A stretch of 64,000 nt of DNA from assembly GCF_024464185.1 (NCBI RefSeq), contig NZ_JANHAU010000007.1, positions 62,001 to 126,000 of the forward strand, given 5' to 3'. Source of the stretch: Haloarchaeobius salinus. GTDB taxonomy: Archaea > Halobacteriota > Halobacteria > Halobacteriales > Natrialbaceae. Both the position numbers and the translations under genes were made by a program. Of the stretch, positions 1-8,608 are shown one piece after another. The notes below the pieces were generated by a model that did no database searches, was not told the origin of the DNA, and worked only from the letters and a program-made list of their open reading frames with translations. Each line of letters starts with the position of its first letter. Position 1 is the first letter of the stretch.

Positions 1-1
1 T

Positions 2-511
2 AAACAGACTGCATACGTCGACCGGAATACCCACTGGGAGATTGAGCAGTTCCTATACAAAGAGGCGGAGTATCTGGACGATCGACGCTTGGACGACTGG
101 CTTGAACTCCTTGATGAGGAGATCGACTACAAAATCCCGGTTCGCGTCTCGCAGGAGGGTCGCACCAGCGACTTCCTTGACACGTACCACATGTACGAGA
201 CGTACGAAACGCTCAGCGATCGCATCACCCGACGCGCCGGCGAGTACGCTTGGTCAGAGCGCCCACCTTCTCGGACTCGCCACTTCGTTTCAAACGTCCG
301 CGTCGAACCTGGGGACGGAGAAGACGAGTATGAGGTGAACTCGAATCTCCTGCTGTACGTGAGCAAAGGCGACTCGGGGGACTACGATACACTCTCTGCG
401 AAGCGGGAGGACGTCATTGTCAACACGGATGACGGCTGGAAAATACGGAAACGGACCGCCTACCTCGACATCACTACGATCCCCCTCGATGCTATGAACT
501 ATTTCCTCTAA
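2..511 (+). CDS. Aromatic-ring-hydroxylating dioxygenase, small (beta) subunit, 5' partial
   Basis: The reading frame is open from base 2, so the start codon lies before the window. The visible part begins KQTAYVDRNTHWEIEQFLYK and runs through EAEYLDDRRLDDWLELL, the pattern of the small subunit of Rieske-type ring-hydroxylating oxygenases (an NTF2-like fold). A later YEVNSNLLLY strand and the C-terminal LDITTIPLDAMNYFL also fit that family. The small subunit is structural; the catalytic iron and Rieske cluster sit in the large subunit, which would be expected just upstream but is outside the window. In the cell the complex adds O2 to an aromatic ring. About 170 residues are visible, so little is missing. 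An ATG-less internal TTG at base 89 is an artificial start. Substrate unknown; the downstream hydrolases and dehydrogenase fit an aromatic degradation cluster. Confidence 0.85.
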   Translation, partial: KQTAYVDRNTHWEIEQFLYKEAEYLDDRRLDDWLELLDEEIDYKIPVRVSQEGRTSDFLDTYHMYETYETLSDRITRRAGEYAWSERPPSRTRHFVSNVRVEPGDGEDEYEVNSNLLLYVSKGDSGDYDTLSAKREDVIVNTDDGWKIRKRTAYLDITTIPLDAMNYFL

Positions 512-579
512 CGGGGTCGGGATAGCCGTCTTTAACAGCCGACTCCGTCTGGCTGGTTGGCACGGTCCTAAGCCAACCT

Positions 580-592
580 AAATTATAAATAG
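580..592 (+). promoter_or_regulatory. TATA-like box of the aldo/keto reductase gene
   Basis: AAATTATAAATAG is centred about 27 bases before the GTG start at 614. This spacing is typical of archaeal TATA boxes in front of leaderless genes, so the transcript probably begins at or next to the start codon. Seen by eye only. Confidence 0.55.
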
Positions 593-613
593 TATCACAG
601 GCACACTCAATCT

Positions 614-1600
614 GTGCAATACACAACGCTCGGCGACACTGGAATGTCAGTCAGTCGTATCGCCCTCGGCTGTGCGGGGTTCGGCGACAGCGCCTGGCGG
701 GATTGGGTACTGGATGAGGAGGAGAGCCGAGAGATAATCGAACGCGCCGTCGAACTCGGTATCAACTACTTCGACACTTCAAACCTGTACTCACTAGGCG
801 AGTCAGAACGACTCCTCGGCGATGTGCTTTCCCAGTACGACCGTGACAGTAAGGTCATCGCCTCGAAGTGCTACTATCAGACCGACCCGGATAACCCCAA
901 CTCCGGTGGTCTCTCCCGGAAGGCCATCGATCAGGCAATCCAAAATTCGAAAGAGCGCCTGGGTGTCGACACCATTGACCTCTATCAGATTCACCGCTGG
1001 GACTACGATACCGACATCAAGGAGACTCTACGCGCGTTTGACGATGCTGTCACGCGTGGTGACATACACAACTTCGGTGCGAGTTCTATCTGGGGCTACC
1101 AGCTTGTTGAAGCGCTCAAAACGAGTCGCTCAATGAATATCGACTCATTTGCCACGATGCAAAACCATTACAACCTAATGTACCGCGAGGAGGAACGCGA
1201 AATCATGCCTATATGTCAGCAGGAGGGCATCGCCTTCGTCCCATGGAGCCCGCTCGCGCGAGGCACCCTCGCTCGCCCCCTCGAGAATTTGGACGCGACC
1301 CGGAGGGGCCAGACGGACGATCGTACGGAGGGACACCCCTATCTGGAACGCGGCGGCCGCGAAATCAACGAGCGGGTCCAGGAACTGGCCGAAGAGTACG
1401 ATGCCTCGATGGCCCAGATAAGCCTCGCATGGATGCTGTCGAAGGACATGGTTGATGTCCCGATTATCGGCGCAACCAGCATCAAACATCTTGAAGAAGC
1501 CGTCGAAGCCGTCGATATTGACCTCCGCGAGAGTGACATCGCGTATCTCGAAGAGCCCTACAAGCCCGTCCGCGTCTCGGGCAAGAATAAAACCGCTTAA
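614..1600 (+). CDS. Aldo/keto reductase
   Basis: A 328-residue NAD(P)H-dependent oxidoreductase of the aldo/keto reductase superfamily (TIM barrel). The start is GTG at 614, giving MQYTTLGDTGMSVSRIALGC, a standard beginning for the family. The catalytic tetrad is visible: Asp and Tyr in DTSNLYSLGESE (about residues 54-65), Lys in VIASKCYY (about 84) and His in YQIHRWD (about 125). The C-terminal region IIGATSIKHLEEAVEA is the usual cofactor-phosphate-binding stretch. Family members reduce aldehydes or ketones or oxidise sugars and diols. Here it follows the dioxygenase subunit and may act on a ring-cleavage or side-chain intermediate, which is inference. It has its own TATA-like box, so it may be transcribed separately. 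Confidence 0.85.
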   Translation: MQYTTLGDTGMSVSRIALGCAGFGDSAWRDWVLDEEESREIIERAVELGINYFDTSNLYSLGESERLLGDVLSQYDRDSKVIASKCYYQTDPDNPNSGGLSRKAIDQAIQNSKERLGVDTIDLYQIHRWDYDTDIKETLRAFDDAVTRGDIHNFGASSIWGYQLVEALKTSRSMNIDSFATMQNHYNLMYREEEREIMPICQQEGIAFVPWSPLARGTLARPLENLDATRRGQTDDRTEGHPYLERGGREINERVQELAEEYDASMAQISLAWMLSKDMVDVPIIGATSIKHLEEAVEAVDIDLRESDIAYLEEPYKPVRVSGKNKTA

Positions 1601-1645
1601 ACTCAGGAAGGACAGTCAATGGTCTCGAGGGATCCGGGGTTGATC

Positions 1646-2551
1646 CTACTGACCGTACTCTTTCACGAAAGCCGCAGTATCGTCGTTGAACTGATCGGCT
1701 TCCTCCCACTGCGGCCAGTGCGCGGAGTGTTCGTACAGGTGGTACTCGACAGTCGGCATGAGGTCGGTCGCGAACCGCGCGGCCTTCTCCGGGGCACCGG
1801 GGTTGTGCGCCGAGTATATGAACAAGACTGGTACGTCTAAGTTCTCCACTTCCTCCCGTGACCAGAGATGGAAGTCGTCAATGAGTGTGGACTGATAGAT
1901 CTGTGGCATGACCTCCTGCACTCGATCCTGCTTGTAGATCTTGTACCGTATTTCGACGAGTTCGTCACTCGGCGTCTCGTTGACGAACAGCCAATCCAGG
2001 CGTCGACGGACGGTCTCTCTGGTCACGCCCGCGTCGAGCATATCCGTCGTGCGGTCGGCCAAATCCTCGAGCTTCTCCTGGGTGTCGGCCTTGTCCTCCT
2101 CGGTGACGCTCGGTGGGTCGAGTTGCAGGAGGCCGGCAGGTGTGTTGAGACCGATGGTCTCGGTCAAGTGCGGGCGGTTGATCCCCATGTACGCGGACAC
2201 CATGCCACCGAGCGACTCCCCGTGGACATGCGCGCTCTCGTAGCCGAGTTCGTCGATGAGGTACTCAACTTGGTCGGAGTAGTCTTCCAGCGTGTACTCA
2301 CAATCCTCCGGAGCGCTGGACAACCCGTGGCCGATGTAGTCGATGGCGATGACTTCCCGGTCGTCGAAGCGTTCAGCGAGGGGGATGACGTTCTTGAGAT
2401 ACGATTCTACGTGTCCGCCAATCCCACTAAGCAAGATGAGTGGCGGTTCGTCCCCATTACCCGCCCGCAGGCAACGCGTCCGATAGGGGTCACTGCCGAC
2501 GTACTGCACTTCTGCACCTAAGGTTCTAATCCAGGCTGTTTCTTCGGACAT
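1646..2551 (-). CDS. Alpha/beta-fold hydrolase, meta-cleavage-product hydrolase type
   Basis: A 301-residue alpha/beta hydrolase. The oxyanion-region LLSGIGGH and the nucleophile elbow HGESLGGM (Ser about residue 112) are clear, and the catalytic His lies in EHSAHWPQWE, which matches the MhpC/HsaD group that cleaves C-C bonds in ring-fission products. The acid position usually reads HDP or NDR in this group; here it reads AHNPGAP, so Asn sits where Asp is expected. The protein may use another acid, be weak, or have another role. It is on the minus strand, convergent with the aldo/keto reductase gene, and has a TATA-like box about 28 bases upstream of its ATG. Confidence 0.82.
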   Translation of the reverse strand: MSEETAWIRTLGAEVQYVGSDPYRTRCLRAGNGDEPPLILLSGIGGHVESYLKNVIPLAERFDDREVIAIDYIGHGLSSAPEDCEYTLEDYSDQVEYLIDELGYESAHVHGESLGGMVSAYMGINRPHLTETIGLNTPAGLLQLDPPSVTEEDKADTQEKLEDLADRTTDMLDAGVTRETVRRRLDWLFVNETPSDELVEIRYKIYKQDRVQEVMPQIYQSTLIDDFHLWSREEVENLDVPVLFIYSAHNPGAPEKAARFATDLMPTVEYHLYEHSAHWPQWEEADQFNDDTAAFVKEYGQ

Positions 2552-2572
2552 CAGATGGGATATCTATATCCA

Positions 2573-2585
2573 CCAATAAAAGTAT
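2573..2585 (-). promoter_or_regulatory. TATA-like box of the alpha/beta hydrolase gene
   Basis: On the minus strand ACTTTTATTGG is centred about 28 bases before the ATG at 2551, the spacing expected for a leaderless haloarchaeal transcript. Confidence 0.45.
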
Positions 2586-2698
2586 TCGGCTCCGACCGAT
2601 CGGCCTCCGTGCCGGCCTTCCCTCCGCCCAGCGACGGAAGAGTAATGTGAACGACGCAACGCTCATATTCTGTTGTAGTATGTTAGAGAATTGGTAGC

Positions 2699-3572
2699 AT
2701 GTACATTATAGGGGTAGACACCGGTGGGACCTTCACCGACACGGTAGTCACCGACGAAAGTGGGAATCGAATCGTAGGATGACCTGCTTGCCGAATCGTG
2801 CGGCTCCTGGCCGACGGTCACCGTCTTAGGACTGGACCACGACGGTAAACCTGTCGCCGACCTGTTCATGGACTCGATGGCCGGCGGATGGAGAGCTCGC
2901 TCGTACGAAGACGGCATCGAAACTGGCGGTATCATGTGCACGCCGCGGGGACAGTCCCCGACAGTCGAGCGGACCGAGCACGACCTGCCGATGCTCTACC
3001 TGTTCCGCCGGGAACTCGAGGACTCGGGTGGCGCCGGCGAGTACAGGAGTGGCGTCGGCGGCGAGATAGCCTGGAAACCGCACAACGTCGGCGGACCGGA
3101 GGCGCTGGACATCCCCCTCGAACTGACGCTGACCAGCTTCGGCGTCGCGTTCCCGCCGGTGCAAGGAATCAACGGCGGACTACCGCCGAACTCGAATCGC
3201 TACCAGATCAGCGAGGATACGGATGTCGCCGACCGACTCGCTGAAGGGCGGATACCCGAAGATATCAGCGAATTTGGTGACGCCAACGTCCTCCCGCCGA
3301 AGTACGAGATGCAGTAACGGGAGGCGGACGTGTTCCAGTTGTCGTGGGGAGGCGGCGCCGGACTCGGAGACCCAATCGACCGCGACCCGGAGCGCGTCCG
3401 CGAGGATGTCGCCAACGGGTACATCTCCCACGAAATGGACCGGTCCACGTACGGCGTCGCAGTCGACGGAGAGGGCATCGACGCCGAAGTGGACGCAGAG
3501 GCGACCGAGGCCCGTCGCGAAGAGATTCGCTCGGAGTGCTTCACCGCGGTAAAGCGGGAGGAGGGTGAGTGA
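2699..3572 (+). pseudogene. Collapsed hydantoinase A/B (acetophenone carboxylase-like) operon remnant
   Basis: The first 27 codons, MYIIGVDTGGTFTDTVVTDE, are the N-terminal nucleotide-binding motif of a HyuA-type subunit, ending at TGA 2780-2782. A different frame then continues with the C-terminal third of a HyuB-type subunit (ADLFMDSMAGGW, GQSPTVERTEHDLP, RSGVGGE). That frame is cut again by an in-frame TAA at 3315-3317, after which the typical HyuB ending resumes (VFQLSWGGGAGLGDPIDRDP, then the conserved YGVAVD). So a deletion joined the start of hyuA to the end of hyuB, and a nonsense mutation followed. These subunits work in ATP-dependent hydantoin cleavage or in acetone/acetophenone carboxylation. 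The remnant's last codon overlaps the start of the next gene, showing the original operon order. Confidence 0.85.
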
Positions 3573-3865
3573 ACGTGCCGACCACGCTCGACACCCACCT
3601 CGAAGCGGCGGACGGTCGCCTCCGGTGTCGTTCCTGCGGCGAGGATATCTGCTCAGTCGACGCCGTCTATAAGGAGCACTTGCTCTGTGCGAAGAAGCCG
3701 CTGACGGAGGCGAACCCGCTCATCGACGAACCGGGAATCTACGTCGACGAGGAGTTCGAACTTCGGGAGTACTACTGCCCTGGGTGCGCGACGCTGGTTG
3801 AGGCGCAGATGATGCAGTCTGATCGGGATATTCTGGCCGACAAGGAACTGGCGACTGACCACTGA
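3569..3865 (+). CDS. Small zinc-ribbon subunit, acetone/acetophenone carboxylase gamma-like
   Basis: A 98-residue protein starting at GTG 3569, which overlaps the TGA of the hyuB remnant (GTGA). It has two cysteine pairs, CRSCGEDIC and YYCPGCATL, that could bind one metal ion, and the layout matches the small gamma subunit found beside HyuA/HyuB-type carboxylases. Such subunits are needed with the two large subunits. Because the large subunits here are destroyed, this gene is probably an orphan, although its own frame is intact. The assignment rests on the cysteine pattern, the size and the context. Confidence 0.65.
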   Translation: MNVPTTLDTHLEAADGRLRCRSCGEDICSVDAVYKEHLLCAKKPLTEANPLIDEPGIYVDEEFELREYYCPGCATLVEAQMMQSDRDILADKELATDH

Positions 3866-4038
3866 GCCACCAGCTCACCCCTTGGCTGTCGGTCACACGA
3901 GCGAGTTATCCGCCACTGCTCGCTCGAATCGTTCGTTCGCCATTGCTTCCCTGACCTGTTCTTTCGCTACCGCATCCCCAACTGAGCGTCCCCGGACGAT
4001 AGACATAGGTAACTGCGGTTTATACTCCGCATTATCCG

Positions 4039-4809
4039 ATGACTGAACTACTGACGGACAGGACTGCAGTCGTCACCGGCGGGTCGAGCGGTATCGGTCG
4101 CGGCATCGCGCTCTCGCTCGCGGGCCACGGCGCGGATGTGGTGGTAGCCGACATCGACCCCGAACCCAGAGGTGGCGGGATTAAGACTGTCGACTTGATC
4201 GCCGAGGATACGAACGGAAGCGGGGCATTCGTCGAGTGCGACGTGAGCAAGACATCGGACCTCGAACAAGCGGTCGAGGCTGCCGAGGAAGCTGGCGGAC
4301 TTGACATCATGGTCAACAACGCTGGTATTCTCCACCGGCAGCCGTTCCTTGATATAACCGAGTCAGATTACGACGACCTGCTGGACGTCAACCTTCGAGG
4401 TACATTCTTCGGGTCGCAGATAGCTGCCCGAAAGATGCGGTTCTCCGGTGGTACCATTATTAATGTGGCGAGCGACGCGGCGCTCAAGGGGTATGGGAAC
4501 CGGACGACATACTGTGCGTCCAAGGGAGCCATCCGGACGCTAACCTTCGCGATGGCTGAAGCGCTTGGTCCGCAAGGAATCCGAGTCAACGCAATCCTCC
4601 CCGGGTTAACGGAGACCCAAATGTCCTCGTTACAGCGACTGAACGACGACGAAATGGAGGATCTCTTCAAGAAGATACCGCTACGGCGAGCAGGTCAGCC
4701 CTCTGACGTCGGAGACGTCGCCGTTTTCTTGGCGAGCGACCTCGCAAGGTACGTCTCCGGTGCATCACTTCTTGTCGACGGTGGTCTAACAAACACGGAC
4801 ACACTCTGA
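4039..4809 (+). CDS. Short-chain dehydrogenase/reductase (SDR)
   Basis: A 256-residue classical SDR with a Rossmann fold. TGGSSGIGRG at residues 11-20 is the glycine-rich NAD(P) site, NNAG lies near residue 92, the catalytic Ser is in INVASDAAL (about 143) and YCASK (about 156-160) supplies Tyr and Lys. PG at the end of ILPGLTET and the C-terminal LVDGGLTN are typical. Asp in VVVADIDPE after the second strand suggests a preference for NAD. In this cluster it may oxidise a dihydrodiol or another alcohol from aromatic degradation, which is inference. A possible TATA-like TTTATACT lies only about 17 bases upstream, too close for a normal leaderless start. Confidence 0.88.
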   Translation: MTELLTDRTAVVTGGSSGIGRGIALSLAGHGADVVVADIDPEPRGGGIKTVDLIAEDTNGSGAFVECDVSKTSDLEQAVEAAEEAGGLDIMVNNAGILHRQPFLDITESDYDDLLDVNLRGTFFGSQIAARKMRFSGGTIINVASDAALKGYGNRTTYCASKGAIRTLTFAMAEALGPQGIRVNAILPGLTETQMSSLQRLNDDEMEDLFKKIPLRRAGQPSDVGDVAVFLASDLARYVSGASLLVDGGLTNTDTL

Positions 4810-4849
4810 GGTGGTCAAGAACTGTCTAAAGTGGTGCTCCACGAGTATA

Positions 4850-5665
4850 TTATAGGAACCGGCGGAGCATAGACTCAACCTCGTTGACCTGATCTACCAT
4901 CTCCCAGTGTCCAGATCCCTTTATTACGTATAGCGACGCGTTATCAATTAGCTCCATGTATTCCCACGTATGAGTGACCGGCGGGCCCAAGAAGTCGTCG
5001 TCTTTGCCCTGGAAGATGATAGTTTGGTGCGGCAGGTTAGCAATGTCTTCGTCCGCGAACACGAGTCCGCCACCCTCTAGCATCCTTCGTATTGCGGCAT
5101 ATGCCTCAGGAGCGTTTTCTCTGTTCCACATCTCGATCCGTCGGTCGATCGCTTCGTTTAGGTCAAACTGGTCGGTGACGCTCATCCGTCCTACAATCTC
5201 CTCCATATTTGACCGACCGAGCGCTGACCAGTCTTGATCTATGGGGTCTGATTCAGAGATGAGGCGGGCCGACGGGCCGAACAGCACGAGTTTGTCGATC
5301 AAGTCGGAGCGCTTGATTGCGGTTCCAATCGCCACAGAGGCCCCGAACGACTGTCCGACGAGCGTGGGTCTGGATAGTTCGAGCGTCTCCACGAAGCCAA
5401 CTACGTGGTCCTGAAAAACCGTTCCGTCGTAATCGAAATTGTCTGGGTGGGGTATCTCAGACTTGCCGAACCCTACGAGATCCGGCGCGAGGACACGGTA
5501 CCCAGCTGAAACCAGTTTGGGCATAAGAAACTGCCAGTTCAGCCATGCATCGATTCCTGGACCGCCCCCGTGGAGCAACACGAGTGGTTCGCCCGTACCA
5601 CCTTCGTAATAGTGGGTCTCAATGCCGTTGACGTCTACTTTCTTCTCGCGGATTTCCAAGGGCAT
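4850..5665 (-). CDS. Alpha/beta-fold hydrolase, meta-cleavage-product hydrolase type
   Basis: A 271-residue alpha/beta hydrolase. The oxyanion motif HGGGPGIDAWLNW (about residues 32-44), the nucleophile GQSFGA (Ser about 104), an acid region GKDDDFLGP (about 216) and the catalytic His in GSGHWEM (about 250) form a complete set. HGGGPG is characteristic of BphD/MhpC-type hydrolases that cleave the C-C bond of ring-fission products. It is therefore a better candidate for an active ring-fission hydrolase than the gene at 1646-2551. It converges on the SDR gene and is divergent from the ABC importer genes, with about 200 bases between. Confidence 0.87.
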   Translation of the reverse strand: MPLEIREKKVDVNGIETHYYEGGTGEPLVLLHGGGPGIDAWLNWQFLMPKLVSAGYRVLAPDLVGFGKSEIPHPDNFDYDGTVFQDHVVGFVETLELSRPTLVGQSFGASVAIGTAIKRSDLIDKLVLFGPSARLISESDPIDQDWSALGRSNMEEIVGRMSVTDQFDLNEAIDRRIEMWNRENAPEAYAAIRRMLEGGGLVFADEDIANLPHQTIIFQGKDDDFLGPPVTHTWEYMELIDNASLYVIKGSGHWEMVDQVNEVESMLRRFL

Positions 5666-5829
5666 TGATATCGTTTAATACAGCGAGTGATGGTAAAACT
5701 ACTGCTCACCTCCCGGATATCCGGTTTCAGACCTGCAGGTACGCCCTAAGGCCCGACAGTGACGAATATATCTGAGTGCTCGAAGAAATGGACCCTAGTA
5801 TGAGTAATAGGGGTGTATTGAACCCAAAG

Positions 5830-5840
5830 TTTATTATATT
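5830..5840 (+). promoter_or_regulatory. TATA-like box of the ABC importer operon
   Basis: TTTATTATATT is centred about 28 bases before ATG 5863. This placement argues that 5863, not the upstream in-frame ATG at 5776, is the real start, and that the mRNA is leaderless. Confidence 0.55.
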
Positions 5841-5862
5841 GATTGTGAGTGTGTTGCAGTAT

Positions 5863-7101
5863 ATGTCCGAGCGACAAGAAGGCTTAGACCGCAGTGAGAG
5901 CTACCAGACCACTGTCAGGAATCGTCGTAACGTCCTGAAGGCCATCGGTTCCGTGGGGTCGATTTCCGCGCTTGCCGGCTGTTCAGGCACCATCGGCGGC
6001 CAAGGTGGGTCAGGCGGTCCGATAACTGCCGGCATCGCAGTACCGACGTCTGGTGGATACGCTGCCCTCGGAGAAGCAATCATCGCAGGCACGGAGGCGG
6101 CGATTGAAGATCGGGACGGCTCGATTAACGGCCGGGAGATAGAGGTCGCTACCCGGGACACGCAAGCAAACCCGAGCACGGCCCGAAACGCAGTTGAACA
6201 GCTTGTCAGTCAGGAAAGCGCTGACTTCATTAACGGGCCTGTATCTACGAACGTCGGCGAAGCGCTTCTTCCGATTATCGAGGAGAACGAGGTCTTGACC
6301 ATCATGTCGAACGCGGCCACAACGGCGGCGGTCACGGATAAGTGCAACCGGTATACGTTCAAGACATCACCCATCAACGAGCAACAGGCGATGCCGATGG
6401 CGCAGTGGGCCGCTGAGAACCTTGACGGCGATGCCATCACGTTCTCAGCGGACTACTCTGCGGGGGCGCAAGTAAATGGGTTCTTCAAGAGGTACTTCGA
6501 GGAGGGCGGCGGGACAGTCGTTGAAGACATCTACGCGCCCCAGGACGAAAGCGACTTCTCGTCGTACTTCTCTCGGATACAGAACTCCGACGCGGACATC
6601 GTGTTCTCGTTCTTCGCTGGGGGGGCCGCAGTCCGATATCTAAACCAGGCTGCGGACTTCGGACTGGGCCAAAACCACGAACTGACTGGCCTCGGGTACC
6701 TGACGACTGGCGACGTAATGCCAGCTATCGGCGAAAACGCGAACGGGTGGAAGACTTGCCTCGACTATGCGGACACGCTCGAACGTGAGGAGTTCCAGAC
6801 TTTCAAATCAGTCATGTCCAATCACGGCGTGTCTGAACCGAATCTTTATCACGCGCGGGGGTACGCCGCTGCCCAGTCCGTGTTCAAGGCGATGGAGGAA
6901 AGCGGCTCGACAAACACTGAGGATGTCATCTCCGGGCTCGAAGGACTAGAAGTTGCCGCTCCCCACGGTGACATCAAGTACCGCGCTGGTGACCACCAAG
7001 CTATTCTCGACTTCTACATCCGCGAGGTTCGGGACCAGCAGAATGAAATTCTCGACACTCAAGAAGATGTCATCCTGGAGGATCGGTGTGAAGCGTTCTA
7101 A
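5863..7101 (+). CDS. Branched-chain amino acid-type ABC importer, substrate-binding lipoprotein
   Basis: A 412-residue periplasmic-binding-type protein (Leu/Ile/Val-binding fold). I start it at ATG 5863 because this gives a normal haloarchaeal export signal: RNRRNVLKAIG holds the twin arginines and LAGC the lipobox, so it is probably exported by Tat and anchored by a lipid on Cys. ITAGIAVPTSGGYAALGEAI and the later SADYSAGAQVNGFFKRYFEE and YHARGYAAAQSVFKAMEE are typical of the family that binds amino acids, urea or aromatic acids. Four transporter genes follow at once. Given the neighbours, the ligand may be an aromatic or carboxylic acid; this cannot be decided from sequence. Confidence 0.9.
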   Translation: MSERQEGLDRSESYQTTVRNRRNVLKAIGSVGSISALAGCSGTIGGQGGSGGPITAGIAVPTSGGYAALGEAIIAGTEAAIEDRDGSINGREIEVATRDTQANPSTARNAVEQLVSQESADFINGPVSTNVGEALLPIIEENEVLTIMSNAATTAAVTDKCNRYTFKTSPINEQQAMPMAQWAAENLDGDAITFSADYSAGAQVNGFFKRYFEEGGGTVVEDIYAPQDESDFSSYFSRIQNSDADIVFSFFAGGAAVRYLNQAADFGLGQNHELTGLGYLTTGDVMPAIGENANGWKTCLDYADTLEREEFQTFKSVMSNHGVSEPNLYHARGYAAAQSVFKAMEESGSTNTEDVISGLEGLEVAAPHGDIKYRAGDHQAILDFYIREVRDQQNEILDTQEDVILEDRCEAF

Positions 7102-7154
7102 TTCAAGACAGCGATTACAATTGATGAAGGGCAAGCAATTAATCGTCGGATAAT

Positions 7155-7889
7155 ATGCTGACTGCAACAGACCTCACCAAAGAATTCGGTAAATTGCTGG
7201 CGGTCGATAGCGTTGACTTCAGCGTCGACGAGGGCACGATTACCTCGATAATCGGTCCGAACGGCGCCGGGAAGACGACGTTTTTCAACCTGCTAAGCGG
7301 TCGACTAACCCCGACCAGGGGGACTGTCAAGTTTCTTGGTGAAGACATCACCGAGGATCCACCGTACAAACGCTGCACGGCGGGTATCGGGCGGTCATTC
7401 CAAATAAACAATATTTTCCCAGACCTTACGGTACTCGAAAACGTCCGGGCGCCGGCGCAAGCAACCCTCAACCGCCAGTGGACGTTCTGGCGGCACCGAG
7501 ATGAGTACGAAGACGTTCGCGAACAGGCGATGGCTGCGCTCCGAAACGTCGGCTTAGAGGGCCAGGCCGATCAGCGAGCGTCAGACCTCCCATACGGCGA
7601 CCAGCGACGTCTGGAGATCGCCATCACGATTGCGACCGACCCTGAGCTGATACTACTCGACGAACCCACGGCAGGGATGTCGCCCGAGGAGACTGAGCGA
7701 ATAATCAGTCTCATCCAACAACTCAGTAGCGATTTCACGATACTACTGATTGAACACGACATGGACGTCGTCGATGATGTTTCCGATCAAATCATGGTTC
7801 TCAACCAGGGCCGAAAACTCGTCGAGGGTCAACCTAGCAAGGTACTGAACGACGAGCAAGTGCAGGAAGCCTATCTGGGGGGCCTCTGA
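7155..7889 (+). CDS. livG: ABC importer ATPase, LivG type
   Basis: A 244-residue ABC ATPase. Walker A GPNGAGKTT is at about residues 34-42, the signature LPYGDQRRLEIA at about 145, Walker B LILLDEPTAGM at about 168 and the H-loop LLIEHDM at about 198. The signature reads PYGDQ rather than the usual SYGEQ of LivG, a mild change. TAGMSPEE after Walker B is typical of LivG. It lies at the inner face of the membrane and powers uptake with the LivF-type partner. A 53-base gap separates it from the binding-protein gene, and its TGA overlaps the next ATG (TGATG). Confidence 0.92.
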   Translation: MLTATDLTKEFGKLLAVDSVDFSVDEGTITSIIGPNGAGKTTFFNLLSGRLTPTRGTVKFLGEDITEDPPYKRCTAGIGRSFQINNIFPDLTVLENVRAPAQATLNRQWTFWRHRDEYEDVREQAMAALRNVGLEGQADQRASDLPYGDQRRLEIAITIATDPELILLDEPTAGMSPEETERIISLIQQLSSDFTILLIEHDMDVVDDVSDQIMVLNQGRKLVEGQPSKVLNDEQVQEAYLGGL

Positions 7890-8608
7890 TGGCGCTGCTC
7901 GACGTGGATTCTATCCACACCTCTTACGGCCGGAGCAAGGTCCTTCACGGCGTCTCGCTGTCGGTGACGGGCGGCGAGGTCGTCTCGCTCCTGGGTAGGA
8001 ACGGCGCCGGCAAGACGACGACTGTTCGCTCCATCGCCGGTCTGACGCCAGCATCGGAGGGCACCATCGTGTTCGACGACCAGGAAATAACTGACTGGTC
8101 ACCCGAACACATCTCGAAGGCTGGTATCTCGCTGGTCCCTGAAGACCGCGACATCTTCCCATCACTGACCGTTGAGGAGAACCTTCGCCTCGGCGGGATG
8201 GCCCACGACGATTCGGCGGGGCGTCTCGCGCGGATCTACGACTATTTCGCGCGGTTGGACGAAAGGCGCACGCAACTCGCAGGTCAGATGAGCGGCGGTG
8301 AACGACAGATGCTGGCTATCGGTCGGTCGCTGATGACGAATCCAGACCTACTGATACTCGACGAACCTAGTGAAGGACTCGCGCCCGTCATTGTCGACGA
8401 CCTCGTAGACATCCTCAACGAGATACGGGGTGAAGAGGCCGCAATCCTCCTGATAGAACAAAACACGGAGATAGCTATGAAGCTAGCCGACAGACACTAC
8501 ATCATCGAGACCGGACAGAACCGCTTCCACGGCACGACCACCGAACTAAAACAGAACGAAGAGATACTGGAAACGACTCTCGGTGTCCGTCAGAAGGAGG
8601 TCGACTAA
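7889..8608 (+). CDS. livF: ABC importer ATPase, LivF type
   Basis: A 239-residue ABC ATPase of the LivF group. Walker A GRNGAGKTT (about residues 36-44), signature MSGGERQMLAIGR (about 133), Walker B LLILDEPSEGLAP (about 152) and H-loop LLIEQNT are all present. GRNGAGKTT and EPSEGLAP are the usual LivF signatures. ALLDVDSIHTSYGRSKVLHG at the start is also typical. Its start overlaps the livG stop and its stop overlaps the next start (TAATG), so the four genes are translationally coupled. Confidence 0.93.
   Translation: MALLDVDSIHTSYGRSKVLHGVSLSVTGGEVVSLLGRNGAGKTTTVRSIAGLTPASEGTIVFDDQEITDWSPEHISKAGISLVPEDRDIFPSLTVEENLRLGGMAHDDSAGRLARIYDYFARLDERRTQLAGQMSGGERQMLAIGRSLMTNPDLLILDEPSEGLAPVIVDDLVDILNEIRGEEAAILLIEQNTEIAMKLADRHYIIETGQNRFHGTTTELKQNEEILETTLGVRQKEVD

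Noticed and set aside
5776-5862. Longer start for the substrate-binding protein
   Set aside because: The extra 29 residues are hydrophobic without a signal pattern, while a TATA-like box sits inside this stretch at the right distance from ATG 5863.
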